A DNA stretch of 64,000 bases from Pseudomonas sp. KK4 (GCF_001984065.1 NZ_LYVP01000014.1:1-64000), one strand, 5' to 3'. Counted from the first letter of the stretch, positions 40,470-49,647 are shown. Numbers and translations are program-made. The notes: a model not told the origin generated them from the letters alone.

Positions 40470-42059
40470 ATGACTCGCATACGCAAGTGGTTACCCAAGC
40501 TCGCCCTGGTGGCAGCCTCGGTAATGGCAATTTCGGCGACGGCCGGGGCTGCTGAAAAACCCAATATTCTCGTGATTTTTGGCGACGACATCGGCCAGAC
40601 CAACATCAGTGCCTATTCCATGGGCGTGGTCGGGTACAAGACTCCGAACATCGACCGCATCGCCAAAGAAGGCATGATGTTCACCGACTACTACGCGGAG
40701 AACAGCTGCACGGCCGGACGCTCGTCGTTCATCACTGGGCAGACGCCACTGCGTACCGGACTGTCAAAAGTCGGCATTCCTGGCGCGCCTGTAGGCCTGC
40801 AAAAACGTGACATCACCATCGCCCAGGCGCTGAAGTCCCAAGGCTACGCCACCGGGCAATTCGGCAAGAACCACCTGGGGGACAAGGACGAGTACCTGCC
40901 GACCAACCACGGTTTCGACGAGTTCTTCGGCAACCTCTACCACCTCAATGCCGAAGAGGAACCCGAGCGCCCCTACTGGCCCAAAGATGACGCCGAATTC
41001 GTCAAGGCCAACACCCCGCGCGGGGTGATCCACAGCTTCGCCGACGGCAAGATCGAAGATACAGGCGCACTCACCACCAAGCGCATGGAAACCATCGACG
41101 ACGAAACCACCGCGGCGGCGCAGGCATTCATCGAGAAGCAGGCCAAGGCCGACAAGCCGTTCTTCGTCTGGATGAACACCACGCGCATGCACCTGTTCAC
41201 CCATGTACGCGATTCGATGAAGGGCCAGAGCGGCATGCCCGGCAACGAATACGCCGACGGCATGCTCGAGCACGACGGCGACGTCGGCAAACTGCTGAAG
41301 ACCCTCGATGACCTGAAAATCGCCGACAACACCATCGTTGTCTACACCACCGACAATGGCCCGAACCAGTTCTCCTGGCCGGATGCGGCGACCACGCCGT
41401 TCCGCAACGAGAAGAACTCCAACTGGGAAGGCGCCTACCGGGTGCCGGCGATCATTCGCTGGCCGGGCAAGATCAAGGCCGGTGAAGTGTCCAACGAGAT
41501 GTTCTCGGGCATGGACTGGTTCCCGACCCTGCTCGCGGCAGCGGGTGAAACCGAAGTCAAGGACAAGCTGCTCAAGGGCTGGGCGCCGACTGCCGGTGGC
41601 ACCAACTTCAAGGTGCACCTGGACGGCTACAACCAATTGCCGTACCTGACCGGGCAACAGCCTAAAGGCGAGCGCAAGGAGTTCTACTACTTCAACGACG
41701 ACGGCGTGCTGGTATCGATGCGCTTCGACAACTGGAAAGTGGTGTTCTGCGAGCAGCGTGAGCCGGGTGGCTTCAAGGTCTGGAGCGAACCGTTCGTGTG
41801 CCTGCGCGTACCGAAAATCCTCAACCTGAGGATGGACCCGTACGAACGTGCCGACGTGGTGTCCGATCAGTATTACGACTGGCAAACCAAGAACGTCTAC
41901 CTGGCCGCTCAGGCGGTACAAAAATCTGCGGCGTTCCTGCAGACGTTCATCGAATATCCGCCTAGCCAGAAACCGGCCAGCTTCAGCGTCGACCAGATCC
42001 GTGCTGCGGTGGATGCCAAGATCGCGGAAAAAATGAAAGCTGCACCGGCGCCACAGTAA
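40470..42059 (+). CDS. Exported arylsulfatase
   Basis: The 529-residue protein is a type I sulfatase with a signal peptide (cleavage near AGAA-EK). Metal ligands D39-D40 are in NILVIFGDDIG. The formylglycine motif is CTAGR (C80-R84), the CxAxR form modified by the aerobic formylglycine-generating enzyme or an anaerobic maturase; neither is encoded here. The later conserved TTDNGPNQFSW and the histidine and lysine positions are present. AAAGGAGCAAGTCAG gives a strong ribosome site. It is the last gene before the terminator. The sulfate ester it cleaves is unknown. Confidence 0.95.
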   Translation: MTRIRKWLPKLALVAASVMAISATAGAAEKPNILVIFGDDIGQTNISAYSMGVVGYKTPNIDRIAKEGMMFTDYYAENSCTAGRSSFITGQTPLRTGLSKVGIPGAPVGLQKRDITIAQALKSQGYATGQFGKNHLGDKDEYLPTNHGFDEFFGNLYHLNAEEEPERPYWPKDDAEFVKANTPRGVIHSFADGKIEDTGALTTKRMETIDDETTAAAQAFIEKQAKADKPFFVWMNTTRMHLFTHVRDSMKGQSGMPGNEYADGMLEHDGDVGKLLKTLDDLKIADNTIVVYTTDNGPNQFSWPDAATTPFRNEKNSNWEGAYRVPAIIRWPGKIKAGEVSNEMFSGMDWFPTLLAAAGETEVKDKLLKGWAPTAGGTNFKVHLDGYNQLPYLTGQQPKGERKEFYYFNDDGVLVSMRFDNWKVVFCEQREPGGFKVWSEPFVCLRVPKILNLRMDPYERADVVSDQYYDWQTKNVYLAAQAVQKSAAFLQTFIEYPPSQKPASFSVDQIRAAVDAKIAEKMKAAPAPQ

Positions 42060-42072
42060 GACCGCTTGACCG

Positions 42073-42107
42073 CCGCTCGCCCTGACCGGCGAGCGGCCTC
42101 ATTTTTT
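42073..42107 (+). terminator. Intrinsic terminator of the envelope operon
   Basis: CCGCTCGCC (42073-42081) and GGCGAGCGG (42088-42096) form a 9-bp GC stem with a six-base loop, followed by CCTCATTTTTT. Confidence 0.9.
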
Positions 42108-42124
42108 GCATGCGAACGCATTCC

Positions 42125-42216
42125 CTGCGGGAGCTGGCTTGCCAGCGATGGCGGGCGTCCAGTCACTGGAGATGTTGCCTGAGCCAACGCTATCGCTGGC
42201 AAGCCAGCTCCCGCAG
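42125..42216. repeat. REP doublet, CTGCGGGAGCTGGCTTGCCAGCG family
   Basis: Inverted arms at 42125-42147 and 42194-42216 form a fourth REP family with a GCTGGCTTGCCAGC core. It lies between the operon terminator and the next gene; a single arm of this family is at 57369. Confidence 0.88.
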
Positions 42217-42257
42217 TGGGTGTGTTCAATACTGATTTTGTACAAGGCAACAAACCC

Positions 42258-44771
42258 ATGTCCTCACGTGTCGCCAGCAAGTCGTCGGCCATACCCGCCC
42301 CCCACGTCGCCTCCCCGGCGCTGTTGATCCCCGCCCTGCTGTTGTTCATCTCCGGCGCCGCCGCGCTGGTGTATCAGGTGCTGTGGATCAAGCAACTGTC
42401 GCTGGTGGTAGGCGTCGAGGTCTACGCCATCACCACCGGCATCAGCGCGTTTTTTGCAGGCCTGGCCTTGGGTGGCCTGCTGTTCGGGCGCTGGGCCGAC
42501 CGCTTGCAGCAACCGGTGCTGCTGTACGCCGGGCTGGAAGTGCTGGTGGCGGTGCTGGGTGTCGGCGCGACCTTCGCCATGAGCCTGGCGGCCAGTCCGT
42601 TTGCCTGGCTGGAGCAGCAGGTGGGCTTGCTGGCCTGGGTGTTGCCGTTCGCGTTGGTGGGGATTCCGGCGCTGTTGATGGGCGGCACCCTGCCGGTACT
42701 GGTGCGTTCCCTGGCCAGCGATCCCCAGCAACTGGGCAAGGCCGGCGGTCACCTGTATGCGGCGAACACGGCGGGGGCCATCGCCGGCACCCTGCTCGCG
42801 GCGTTCGTGCTGATCGCCACCTTCGGCGTGCGTGGCAGCGCCTTGTTCGCGGCGATGCTCAACCTGCTGGCCGCGGCCGGTGCCCTGTGGTTTCAGCGCC
42901 ATCGTCCGCGGCCGGTCGATGCGCCAACCAAACCTCACGCCGACAAGGCACCGGATCGCCTGGCGCTGTGGCTGTACGCGATCGCCGGCGGCGTGGCCCT
43001 GGGCTACGAAGTGGTGTGGTCGCAATCGATCGTGCAGTTCATGAGCACCCGCACCTATGCTTTCGCCGTGGTATTGGCGACCTACCTCACCGGGTTGTTT
43101 ATCGGCAGTGCACTGCTGGCCCGTCGGGTCGATCGCCTGCGCGATCCCTGGGGCGTGTTCGGTTTGCTGATTGCCGGTGCCGGGTTGGTTGCCTTGCTGG
43201 AAATCGCCCTGCTCGGTCGCTGGCTGGTGCTGGCGCAAAGCGTGGTGGAAGCCTGGGTGCTGTCATTGGGCGCCAGTGAACTGGTGGGCATGAGCGCGCG
43301 GTTTGCAGTGGCGGCGCTGAGCATCGTATTCGTGCCGACTCTGCTGCTGGGCGCGGCGTTTCCCGTGGCCCTGCGTTTGAGCGTCGGGCGTGAACAGGTG
43401 GGGCGCAACGTCGGCGAAGTGGTCGCGTTCAATACCTTGGGCGGGATCATTGGCGTGATGCTGTGCGGGTTTGTGCTGATCCCGCTGTTGGGTCTGGTGC
43501 GCACGCTTGGCTTGCTGGCGATCATCGCGGCCGTCATTGGCTACTTCGCCGTGCGCAAGGGACATGGGGTCAAGAAAGGTCGGCGTCAGGGTGTGATCGC
43601 GGTCGGCCTGCTGTCGGTGATCGTCGCGCTGCTGACCCCGGTTGACAAACTGGCCAGCCTGCTGCCCGGCGCGCGTAACGGCACGCTGGCCTTCTACGAG
43701 GAGGGACGCGGCGGCACCGTCGCCGTGGTCACCCAGGGCAAGGGCCAGAAGGCCTTCCAGCGCTTGTACATTCAAGGGGTATCGAACACTGGCGACGCCA
43801 TGCCGTCCCTGCGCTACATGAGGATTCAGGCACTGTTGCCGCTGCTGATCCACAACGGCGAGCCGCGTTCGGCACTGGTGATCGGCTTCGGTACCGGCAT
43901 CACCGCCGGCGCACTGACCCGTTATCCGGGGCTGGAGCAGCGCGTGGTCGCCGAGTTGCTGCCGTCGGTGGTCAAGGCCGCGCCGCTGTTCAAGGGCAAC
44001 TTCAATGCCGCCGCCGATCCAGCGGTCGATGTGCGACTGCGTGACGGGCGCCAGGAGTTGCTGCGCAACCCGCAGCGCTACGACCTGATCACCCTCGAAC
44101 CGCCGCCGCCCTCCGCTGCCGGTGTGGTCAACTTGTATTCCCGGGACTTTTACGCATTGGCCGCCAGCCGCTTGCAGACACAGGGCCTGGTGGCGCAGTG
44201 GTTGCCACTGCCGACGCAGAACATCGACGACTCGCGCTCGCTGGTGCGCAGCTTCCTCGACGTATTCCCCTACGCCAGCCTGTGGACCAGCGAGTTCCAC
44301 GAGATGCTGTTGGTGGGCTCGCTGGAACCGATCGAGCTGGATGCCGCGAAAATCAACGCGCGTTTCCAGCAGGACAGCGTGCGCAGCACCTTGCAGGATG
44401 TCGGCATCGGTTCGGCGGCGGCGCTGCTGGCCACCTGGGTGACCGATCGCACGGGGCTTGAGCGCTTTGCCGCCGACGCACCCGCGGTGACCGACGATCA
44501 ACCTCGCATCGAGTACGCCCCCTGGGTTCGGTCCAAGGAAATCACCCGGGTACTGCCGGCGTTGCTGGACCTGCATACGGCGCCGCCACTGGTGAATGCC
44601 GACGAGGGTTTCATTGAACGGATGAACACCCAGCATCAACGCCTGATGCAGTTCTACCGGGCGAGCCTGCACGCCTACGACGGCGACCGCGATGCCTGGG
44701 CCCGAGATGCACGCGAGGTGATGCGCGGCGATGGGGGCAATCCGTATTTCCGGTGGTTTGTCGGGGAGTGA
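42258..44771 (+). CDS. Membrane protein fused to a degenerate spermidine-synthase-like domain
   Basis: The 837-residue protein has about 12 or more membrane helices (residues 20 to about 480), in two related halves beginning ALLLFISGAAALVYQVLW and AIAGGVALGYEVVWSQ, followed by a soluble methyltransferase-like domain of the spermidine synthase type (about 500-700). The cofactor loop is ALVIGFGTGITAGAL and the later motif VRLRDGRQEL is kept, but the catalytic aspartate region of true SpeE proteins is replaced by LITLEPPPPS. A real aminopropyltransferase activity is therefore doubtful. It belongs to the fused MFS/spermidine synthase-like group. It follows a terminator and a REP, so it probably has its own promoter. 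AAGGCAACAAACCC precedes the chosen ATG. Confidence 0.88.
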   Translation: MSSRVASKSSAIPAPHVASPALLIPALLLFISGAAALVYQVLWIKQLSLVVGVEVYAITTGISAFFAGLALGGLLFGRWADRLQQPVLLYAGLEVLVAVLGVGATFAMSLAASPFAWLEQQVGLLAWVLPFALVGIPALLMGGTLPVLVRSLASDPQQLGKAGGHLYAANTAGAIAGTLLAAFVLIATFGVRGSALFAAMLNLLAAAGALWFQRHRPRPVDAPTKPHADKAPDRLALWLYAIAGGVALGYEVVWSQSIVQFMSTRTYAFAVVLATYLTGLFIGSALLARRVDRLRDPWGVFGLLIAGAGLVALLEIALLGRWLVLAQSVVEAWVLSLGASELVGMSARFAVAALSIVFVPTLLLGAAFPVALRLSVGREQVGRNVGEVVAFNTLGGIIGVMLCGFVLIPLLGLVRTLGLLAIIAAVIGYFAVRKGHGVKKGRRQGVIAVGLLSVIVALLTPVDKLASLLPGARNGTLAFYEEGRGGTVAVVTQGKGQKAFQRLYIQGVSNTGDAMPSLRYMRIQALLPLLIHNGEPRSALVIGFGTGITAGALTRYPGLEQRVVAELLPSVVKAAPLFKGNFNAAADPAVDVRLRDGRQELLRNPQRYDLITLEPPPPSAAGVVNLYSRDFYALAASRLQTQGLVAQWLPLPTQNIDDSRSLVRSFLDVFPYASLWTSEFHEMLLVGSLEPIELDAAKINARFQQDSVRSTLQDVGIGSAAALLATWVTDRTGLERFAADAPAVTDDQPRIEYAPWVRSKEITRVLPALLDLHTAPPLVNADEGFIERMNTQHQRLMQFYRASLHAYDGDRDAWARDAREVMRGDGGNPYFRWFVGE

Positions 44772-44791
44772 TGTGGCGCCTGGAGCACCGT

Positions 44792-44858
44792 CTTCGCGAG
44801 CAAGCCCGCTCCCACAGGAACACGCATTCCAAAGGTGGGAGCGGGCTTGCTCGCGAAG
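44792..44858. repeat. REP doublet, GTGGGAGCGGGCTTGCTCGCG family
   Basis: Inverted arms (44792-44816 and 44834-44858) lie 20 bases after the stop of the preceding gene, in the 224-base gap before the cytochrome gene. Nothing else was identified in that gap. Confidence 0.92.
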
Positions 44859-44995
44859 CTTTTGATTCTGACTGCGGGCCCGAAACCCAAGCTGAAATTC
44901 ACAACGTCATTTGACAGCCACCCGCCATCCGGCAAAGCTGCACCGAGCATCAACGCGCGCCTGACGGCACACGCACCTGGACCACGGAAGTCGTA

Positions 44996-47362
44996 ATGCC
45001 GAAAGATAAAAACAAAGCGGTAAAGCCAACCCCTGATTCGCAACCGAGCCCGATCAATCGCTATCTGTTCCCGGTCACCATCGGCATTCTGCTGCTGGCG
45101 GTCGCCGGCATCGGCTGGTTTCTGCTGAGCAGCCAACCTGTGCCCGCCCCCCATGCGCCGGTCAGCACGCCCGTGGCGCAATCCGCCAAACCGCAACCGG
45201 TGGCCCCTGCGGTGCAGATGGCACCGGCGACAATGGTCGACGAACAACAATGCCAGGGCTGCCACAGCGCCCAGGTCAAGGACTGGCAAGGCTCCCATCA
45301 CCAATTGGCGATGCAGGAAGCGAATGCCGACACCCTGCTCGGCGACTTCAACAACGTCACCTTCAAGGCGGAAAACGAAACCACCCGTTTTTCGCACAAG
45401 GACGACGGCTTCTGGGTCAACACCCCCGGCATCGACGGCAAGAACGCCGACTTCAAGGTCGCGTACACCTTCGGCATCGCGCCGTTGCAGCAGTACCTGA
45501 TCGAAGTCGGTGAGGGTCGCTTGCAGGCCCTGGGCGTGGCCTGGGATACCGAGAAGCACCGCTGGTTTCATCTGTATCCGGGCCAGGGCGTGACCTTCAA
45601 GGACCCGCTGCACTGGAGCAAACCGAGCCAGAACGCCAACTTCATGTGCGTCGAGTGCCATACCACCGGCTACAAGCGCAATTTCGATGCGGTGAAAAAC
45701 ACTTTCGACAGCCAGTGGAACAGCCTCGGCGTCGGCTGCCAGGCCTGTCACGGTCCGGCGTCCAATCACCTGGAATGGACTGCGAAGAAAACCGACCTGA
45801 TCCACGCCGGGTTCGCCGTCGACCTCAAGGACAAGAACGCCACCGTCGAAATCGAAACCTGCGCCCGCTGCCACGCTCGCCGAGCCCCGCTGGGCGACGG
45901 ATACACCGTCGGCAAACGGCTCATGGACGATTACCTGCCGAGCACCCTGACCCGTGAGCTCTATGCCCTGGACGGCAAGATCAAGGATGAGGTGTTCGAA
46001 CACGGCTCCTTCGCCCAAAGCAAAATGTTCGACAAGGGCGTGCGTTGCAGCAATTGCCACAACCCCCACAGCACGCAGCTCAAGGCATCGGGCAACGGCG
46101 TCTGTCTGCAATGCCACAACACCGCGGGCAAGACCTCGGTCGAGGGCGTCGACGGCAAGGGCTTGCAGGCGAAGGACTATGACTCCATCGAGCACACTCG
46201 CCACACCATGGGCCAACCGGGATCGCAGTGCGTCGATTGCCACATGCCCGGAAAGTTCTACATGGGCAACGACTTCCGGCATGACCACAGCTTCAGCATC
46301 CCGAACCCCGAACGTGCGCAGAAGCTTGGCACGCCGGACGCTTGCCTGACCTGTCACCAGGGCAAGGCCGCAGACAAGGTCACCGAGCAGTTCAAACTGT
46401 GGACCGCCAGCAGTACGCCACAGGCCCCTCGCTACGACGAAAGCCTGTGGCTGATTCGCAAGGGGCAGCCCGGTGCGGCGAACGCGCTGTTCGAGCAGCT
46501 GCAGCGCAGCAACCTGCCGGCGATCCAGCGGGCGACCCTGATCAACGAACTGGCGTCGTACCCCAGCGAACAGGCGCTGAAACTGGCGACCAAGGACCTG
46601 AGCAATCCGGCCCCGCAAGTGCGTGAAAGCGCAGTACATGCGGTCAGCGCCTTCCTGCCGCCACCGGAGCGCGCACCGTTGCTGACGCCGCTGCTGAACG
46701 ACCCCGTGAAAGCCGTGCGCATCGCCGCCGCTCGGGACCTGCTCAGCGTGGCGCGCAATGGTCTGGGCAATGCCCAGGACAGCTGGAACCAGGCCATCGC
46801 CGAATACGAGGCGGTCCAGAAAAGCCTGGCCGAACGCGCCGAAGCCAATCTCAACCTGGCCATGCTGTATCAGGCCGATGGCCGAGGTGGCGAGGTCGAA
46901 GCGCTGCTGCGCACTTCGCTCAAGCGAGATCCGGACTTTTACCCGGCGCTGGTGACGCTGGTGCAGTGGCTGGAAGCCAACGGCCGCAGTCAGGAGGCCC
47001 AGACGCTGCTGGCGCAAAGCCTCAAGGACCACCCCGACGCCGCGCTGCTGCAACACACCCAGGGCTTGTCGCTGGTGCGCGCGGGCAAATCGGAGCAGGC
47101 CATGCCTTTCCTGCGCAAGGCGGCGCAACTGGAGCCCCAGAGCCCGCAGTTCGGTTACGTGCTGGCGGTGGCGTTGCATGACAGCGGCAAGGTCGATGCC
47201 GCATGCGAAGAACTGGAAAGACTGCTGAAAGTCCAGCCCACCCACCGCAACGCGCGCCTGGCCCTGATCCAGTACTACCTGAACAACGGGCAGGAACCCA
47301 AGGCCCAGGTGCTGTTGCAGGGCTGGAAGAAGATGAACATGGGGGATCCGGCGTTGAAATGA
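44996..47362 (+). CDS. Octaheme c-type cytochrome with HEAT/TPR tail
   Basis: The 788-residue protein has an N-terminal membrane anchor (about residues 23-45) and a Pro/Ala linker, then eight CxxCH heme-binding motifs: CQGCH (86), CVECH, CQACH, CARCH, CSNCH, CLQCH, CVDCH and CLTCH. The layout resembles cytochrome c-554/NrfB-like multiheme folds. A helical HEAT-like part (KLATKDLSNPAPQVRESAVHAVSAF) and at least three TPRs fill the rest. It should be a periplasmic electron carrier or reductase tethered to the inner membrane, with TPRs for docking a partner. Multiheme cytochromes of this size are uncommon in aerobic pseudomonads. Position after the sulfatase operon on the same strand suggests, but does not prove, a joint function. 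Confidence 0.92.
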   Translation: MPKDKNKAVKPTPDSQPSPINRYLFPVTIGILLLAVAGIGWFLLSSQPVPAPHAPVSTPVAQSAKPQPVAPAVQMAPATMVDEQQCQGCHSAQVKDWQGSHHQLAMQEANADTLLGDFNNVTFKAENETTRFSHKDDGFWVNTPGIDGKNADFKVAYTFGIAPLQQYLIEVGEGRLQALGVAWDTEKHRWFHLYPGQGVTFKDPLHWSKPSQNANFMCVECHTTGYKRNFDAVKNTFDSQWNSLGVGCQACHGPASNHLEWTAKKTDLIHAGFAVDLKDKNATVEIETCARCHARRAPLGDGYTVGKRLMDDYLPSTLTRELYALDGKIKDEVFEHGSFAQSKMFDKGVRCSNCHNPHSTQLKASGNGVCLQCHNTAGKTSVEGVDGKGLQAKDYDSIEHTRHTMGQPGSQCVDCHMPGKFYMGNDFRHDHSFSIPNPERAQKLGTPDACLTCHQGKAADKVTEQFKLWTASSTPQAPRYDESLWLIRKGQPGAANALFEQLQRSNLPAIQRATLINELASYPSEQALKLATKDLSNPAPQVRESAVHAVSAFLPPPERAPLLTPLLNDPVKAVRIAAARDLLSVARNGLGNAQDSWNQAIAEYEAVQKSLAERAEANLNLAMLYQADGRGGEVEALLRTSLKRDPDFYPALVTLVQWLEANGRSQEAQTLLAQSLKDHPDAALLQHTQGLSLVRAGKSEQAMPFLRKAAQLEPQSPQFGYVLAVALHDSGKVDAACEELERLLKVQPTHRNARLALIQYYLNNGQEPKAQVLLQGWKKMNMGDPALK

Positions 47363-47383
47363 TCGGCGGTGGATGCGAAGGCG

Positions 47384-47460
47384 CCTTCGCGGGCAAGCCT
47401 CGCTCCTACAGGGTTTTTGTGCCGTACGTAGATCCTGTGGGGGCTGACTTGCCGGCGATG
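47384..47460. repeat. Degenerate REP doublet
   Basis: CCTTCGCGGGCAAGCCTCGCTC near 47384 and GTGGGGGCTGACTTGCCGGC near 47438 are diverged inverted REP arms between the convergent cytochrome and DUF934 genes. Confidence 0.65.
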
Positions 47461-47497
47461 TCATTTGCAAAGGCGAACCCAACGCCGGATCCATTCA

Positions 47498-47977
47498 CTA
47501 TCGTCGGCGAAACAGCGGCCGTGGCTCGATCACCGAGCGTCCGTACAACACGCTCATTCCGGCCAGCCCTTTCAACGCGTCCTCGGCGGATTTGTCTGCG
47601 CGTACCGCAAAGCTGTCGAAACCGCACTGGCGCATGTGGCTCAGTTGATCACGCAACACATCGCCAATGGCGCGCAGCTCGCCGGTCCAGCCCAGGCGAG
47701 TGCGCAGCAGGTAGGCCTGGCTGTAGGCTCGGCCATCGCGAAAGCTTGGAAAATCCAAAGCGATCAGCGGCAGTTGGTCGAACCACGGTTTGAGGCCTTC
47801 CACTTCATCGTCCGGCCCCAGCCAGACAGCGTTTGCCTGCGGATCCTCCAGCCAGCGCGCCAGCGGCACAATCAATGCCCCCGTCGGCCAGGGTCCATCC
47901 AGATCCCTGACCAAGGTCCAGCGGTCTTCGCCATCGATCCGCGCCACGCCCTGCTCCAGCCGCAACAGATTGTTCAT
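47498..47977 (-). CDS. DUF934 protein, partner of the sulfite/nitrite reductase
   Basis: The 159-residue protein is of the DUF934 family, which accompanies CysI-like hemoproteins in proteobacteria. It carries the typical ALDFPSFRDGRAYSQAYLLRTRLGWTGELRAIGDVLRDQL. It has no cofactor motif and a single cysteine in RQCGFDSF. The start overlaps the reductase stop by 4 bases, so the two are coexpressed. In P. aeruginosa PA4129 appears to be the matching gene. The molecular role is not known. Confidence 0.9.
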   Translation of the reverse strand: MNNLLRLEQGVARIDGEDRWTLVRDLDGPWPTGALIVPLARWLEDPQANAVWLGPDDEVEGLKPWFDQLPLIALDFPSFRDGRAYSQAYLLRTRLGWTGELRAIGDVLRDQLSHMRQCGFDSFAVRADKSAEDALKGLAGMSVLYGRSVIEPRPLFRRR

Positions 47978-49647
47978 GCCGACGCCTCCAGCACTTTCGG
48001 ATAGACCGATTCCTTGAACGGTTCCAGGCCGATGCGCTGCACGGTGTCGACGAACAGCTCTTCGCTTTCACGGTAATCCACAAAAGTCTCGATGATGCGC
48101 TCGATGACCCCGGGCACTTCGGCGGCGCTGAAGGACGGGCCGATGACCTTGCCCAGTGCGCTGTCCTTGCCCTGGGCACCGCCGAGGGTGATCTGGTACC
48201 ACTCGCTGCCGTTCTTGTCGACGCCGAGGATGCCGATGTTGCCAATGTGGTGGTGACCGCAGGCGTTCATGCAGCCGGAAATATTCAGGCTGATGTCGCC
48301 CAGGTCGTGCAGGTAGTCGAGGTCTTCGAAGCGCGCGGCAATGCCTTGAGCGATGGGGATTGACTTGGCATTGGCCAAGGCACAGAAGTCGCCGCCGGGG
48401 CAGGCGATCATGTCGGTGAGCAAACCGGCGTTGGCGCTGCCCAGATTGTGCTCGCAGGCCAGGCGCCACAGTGCGAACAGCTCGGACTTGGGCACATCGG
48501 GCAGCACGACGTTCTGTTCATGGGCGATACGGATTTCGCCGAAGCCGAAGCGCTCGGACCAGTCGGCCATGGCCTCCATCTGCGCGGTGGTGACGTCGCC
48601 CGGCGGCGCACTGATGCCCGGTTTGGTCGACAGGATCACGCTGACGTAACCCGGCACTTTGTGCGGTTGCACGTTGCGGGTTACCCAGCGGGCGAACGCC
48701 GGGTTCTGCGCCAGATGGGTGCCGAATTCCAGGTCGGTATCGGCCAGGTCCCGGTAGGCCGGCGCGACGAAGGCACTGGCCACGCGCTCGAACTCGTCAA
48801 GGGTCAGTTGCGCCGGGCCGTCCTTGAGGTACTGCCACTCCTCCTCCACTTCCCGGGCGAAGGCCTCGATGCCCAGCGCCTTGACCAGGATCTTGATCCG
48901 CGCCTTGTACTTGTTGTCGCGCCGGCCATGGCGGTTGTACACGCGCAACACCGCCTCGACGTAGGACAGCAGGTGCTGCCACGGCAAGCCTTCGCGAATC
49001 TGCAAGCCCAGGATCGGCGTGCGCCCCAGGCCGCCGCCGACGATCACCCGCAGCAGCATTTGCCCATCTTCACCGGGATACAGATAGAGGCCGATGTCAT
49101 GCATCATGATCGCCGCTCTGTCCTGCTCGGCCGAGCAGATGGCGATCTTGAACTTGCGTGGCAAAAACAGGAATTCCGGGTTGATGGTCGACCACTGGCG
49201 CAGGATCTCGGCCAGTGGCCGAGGGTCGATCATTTCATCGGCCGCGACCCCGGCGAAGGCTTCGGTGGTGATGTTGCGCACGCAGTTGCCGGAGGTCTGG
49301 ATCGCGTGCATTTCCACTTCGGCCAGGCGCTCGAGGATCTCCGGCACCTGGGCCAGTTCGATCCAGTTGAACTGCATGTTCTGGCGGGTGGTGAAGTGGC
49401 CGTAGCCGCGGTCGTAATCCCGGGCGATGCTGGCCAGGGTGCGCATCTGCCGGGCACTGAGGGTGCCGTAGGGAATCGCCACCCGCAGCATGTAGGCGTG
49501 TTTCTGCAGGTACAGACCGTTTTGCAGGCGCAGCGGCAGGAACTCTTCTTCGCTCAGCTCACCGGCCATGAAGCGCTCGACCTGATCGCGAAACTGCGCA
49601 ACACGCTCGAATACCAGCGCCCGGTCATAGTCGTCGTACTGATACAT
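47974..49647 (-). CDS. Siroheme sulfite/nitrite reductase hemoprotein
   Basis: The 557-residue enzyme has the duplicated ferredoxin-like and siroheme-binding layout of CysI/NirA proteins. The 4Fe-4S/siroheme cysteines are in ACPGGDFCALANA and NISGCMNACGHHHIGN. The substrate pocket motif RQNMQFNWIE lies near residue 90. It reduces sulfite to sulfide or nitrite to ammonia by six electrons; pseudomonads use this class as assimilatory sulfite reductase, while the linkage to a CcoN4-type gene fits PA4130, whose reported context is microaerobic and cyanide-exposed growth. GAGGTAGCCAG precedes the ATG. It is divergent from the oxidase gene. Confidence 0.92.
   Translation of the reverse strand: MYQYDDYDRALVFERVAQFRDQVERFMAGELSEEEFLPLRLQNGLYLQKHAYMLRVAIPYGTLSARQMRTLASIARDYDRGYGHFTTRQNMQFNWIELAQVPEILERLAEVEMHAIQTSGNCVRNITTEAFAGVAADEMIDPRPLAEILRQWSTINPEFLFLPRKFKIAICSAEQDRAAIMMHDIGLYLYPGEDGQMLLRVIVGGGLGRTPILGLQIREGLPWQHLLSYVEAVLRVYNRHGRRDNKYKARIKILVKALGIEAFAREVEEEWQYLKDGPAQLTLDEFERVASAFVAPAYRDLADTDLEFGTHLAQNPAFARWVTRNVQPHKVPGYVSVILSTKPGISAPPGDVTTAQMEAMADWSERFGFGEIRIAHEQNVVLPDVPKSELFALWRLACEHNLGSANAGLLTDMIACPGGDFCALANAKSIPIAQGIAARFEDLDYLHDLGDISLNISGCMNACGHHHIGNIGILGVDKNGSEWYQITLGGAQGKDSALGKVIGPSFSAAEVPGVIERIIETFVDYRESEELFVDTVQRIGLEPFKESVYPKVLEASA

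Noticed and set aside
27196..42059. Horizontal island or prophage explanation for the long operon
   Set aside because: No integrase, tRNA border, attachment site or transposase is visible, and the coding sequence looks as GC-rich as its neighbours; only the leader is AT-rich.
42258..44771. Naming this gene speE
   Set aside because: The protein has a large membrane domain and lacks the active-site segment of true spermidine synthases.
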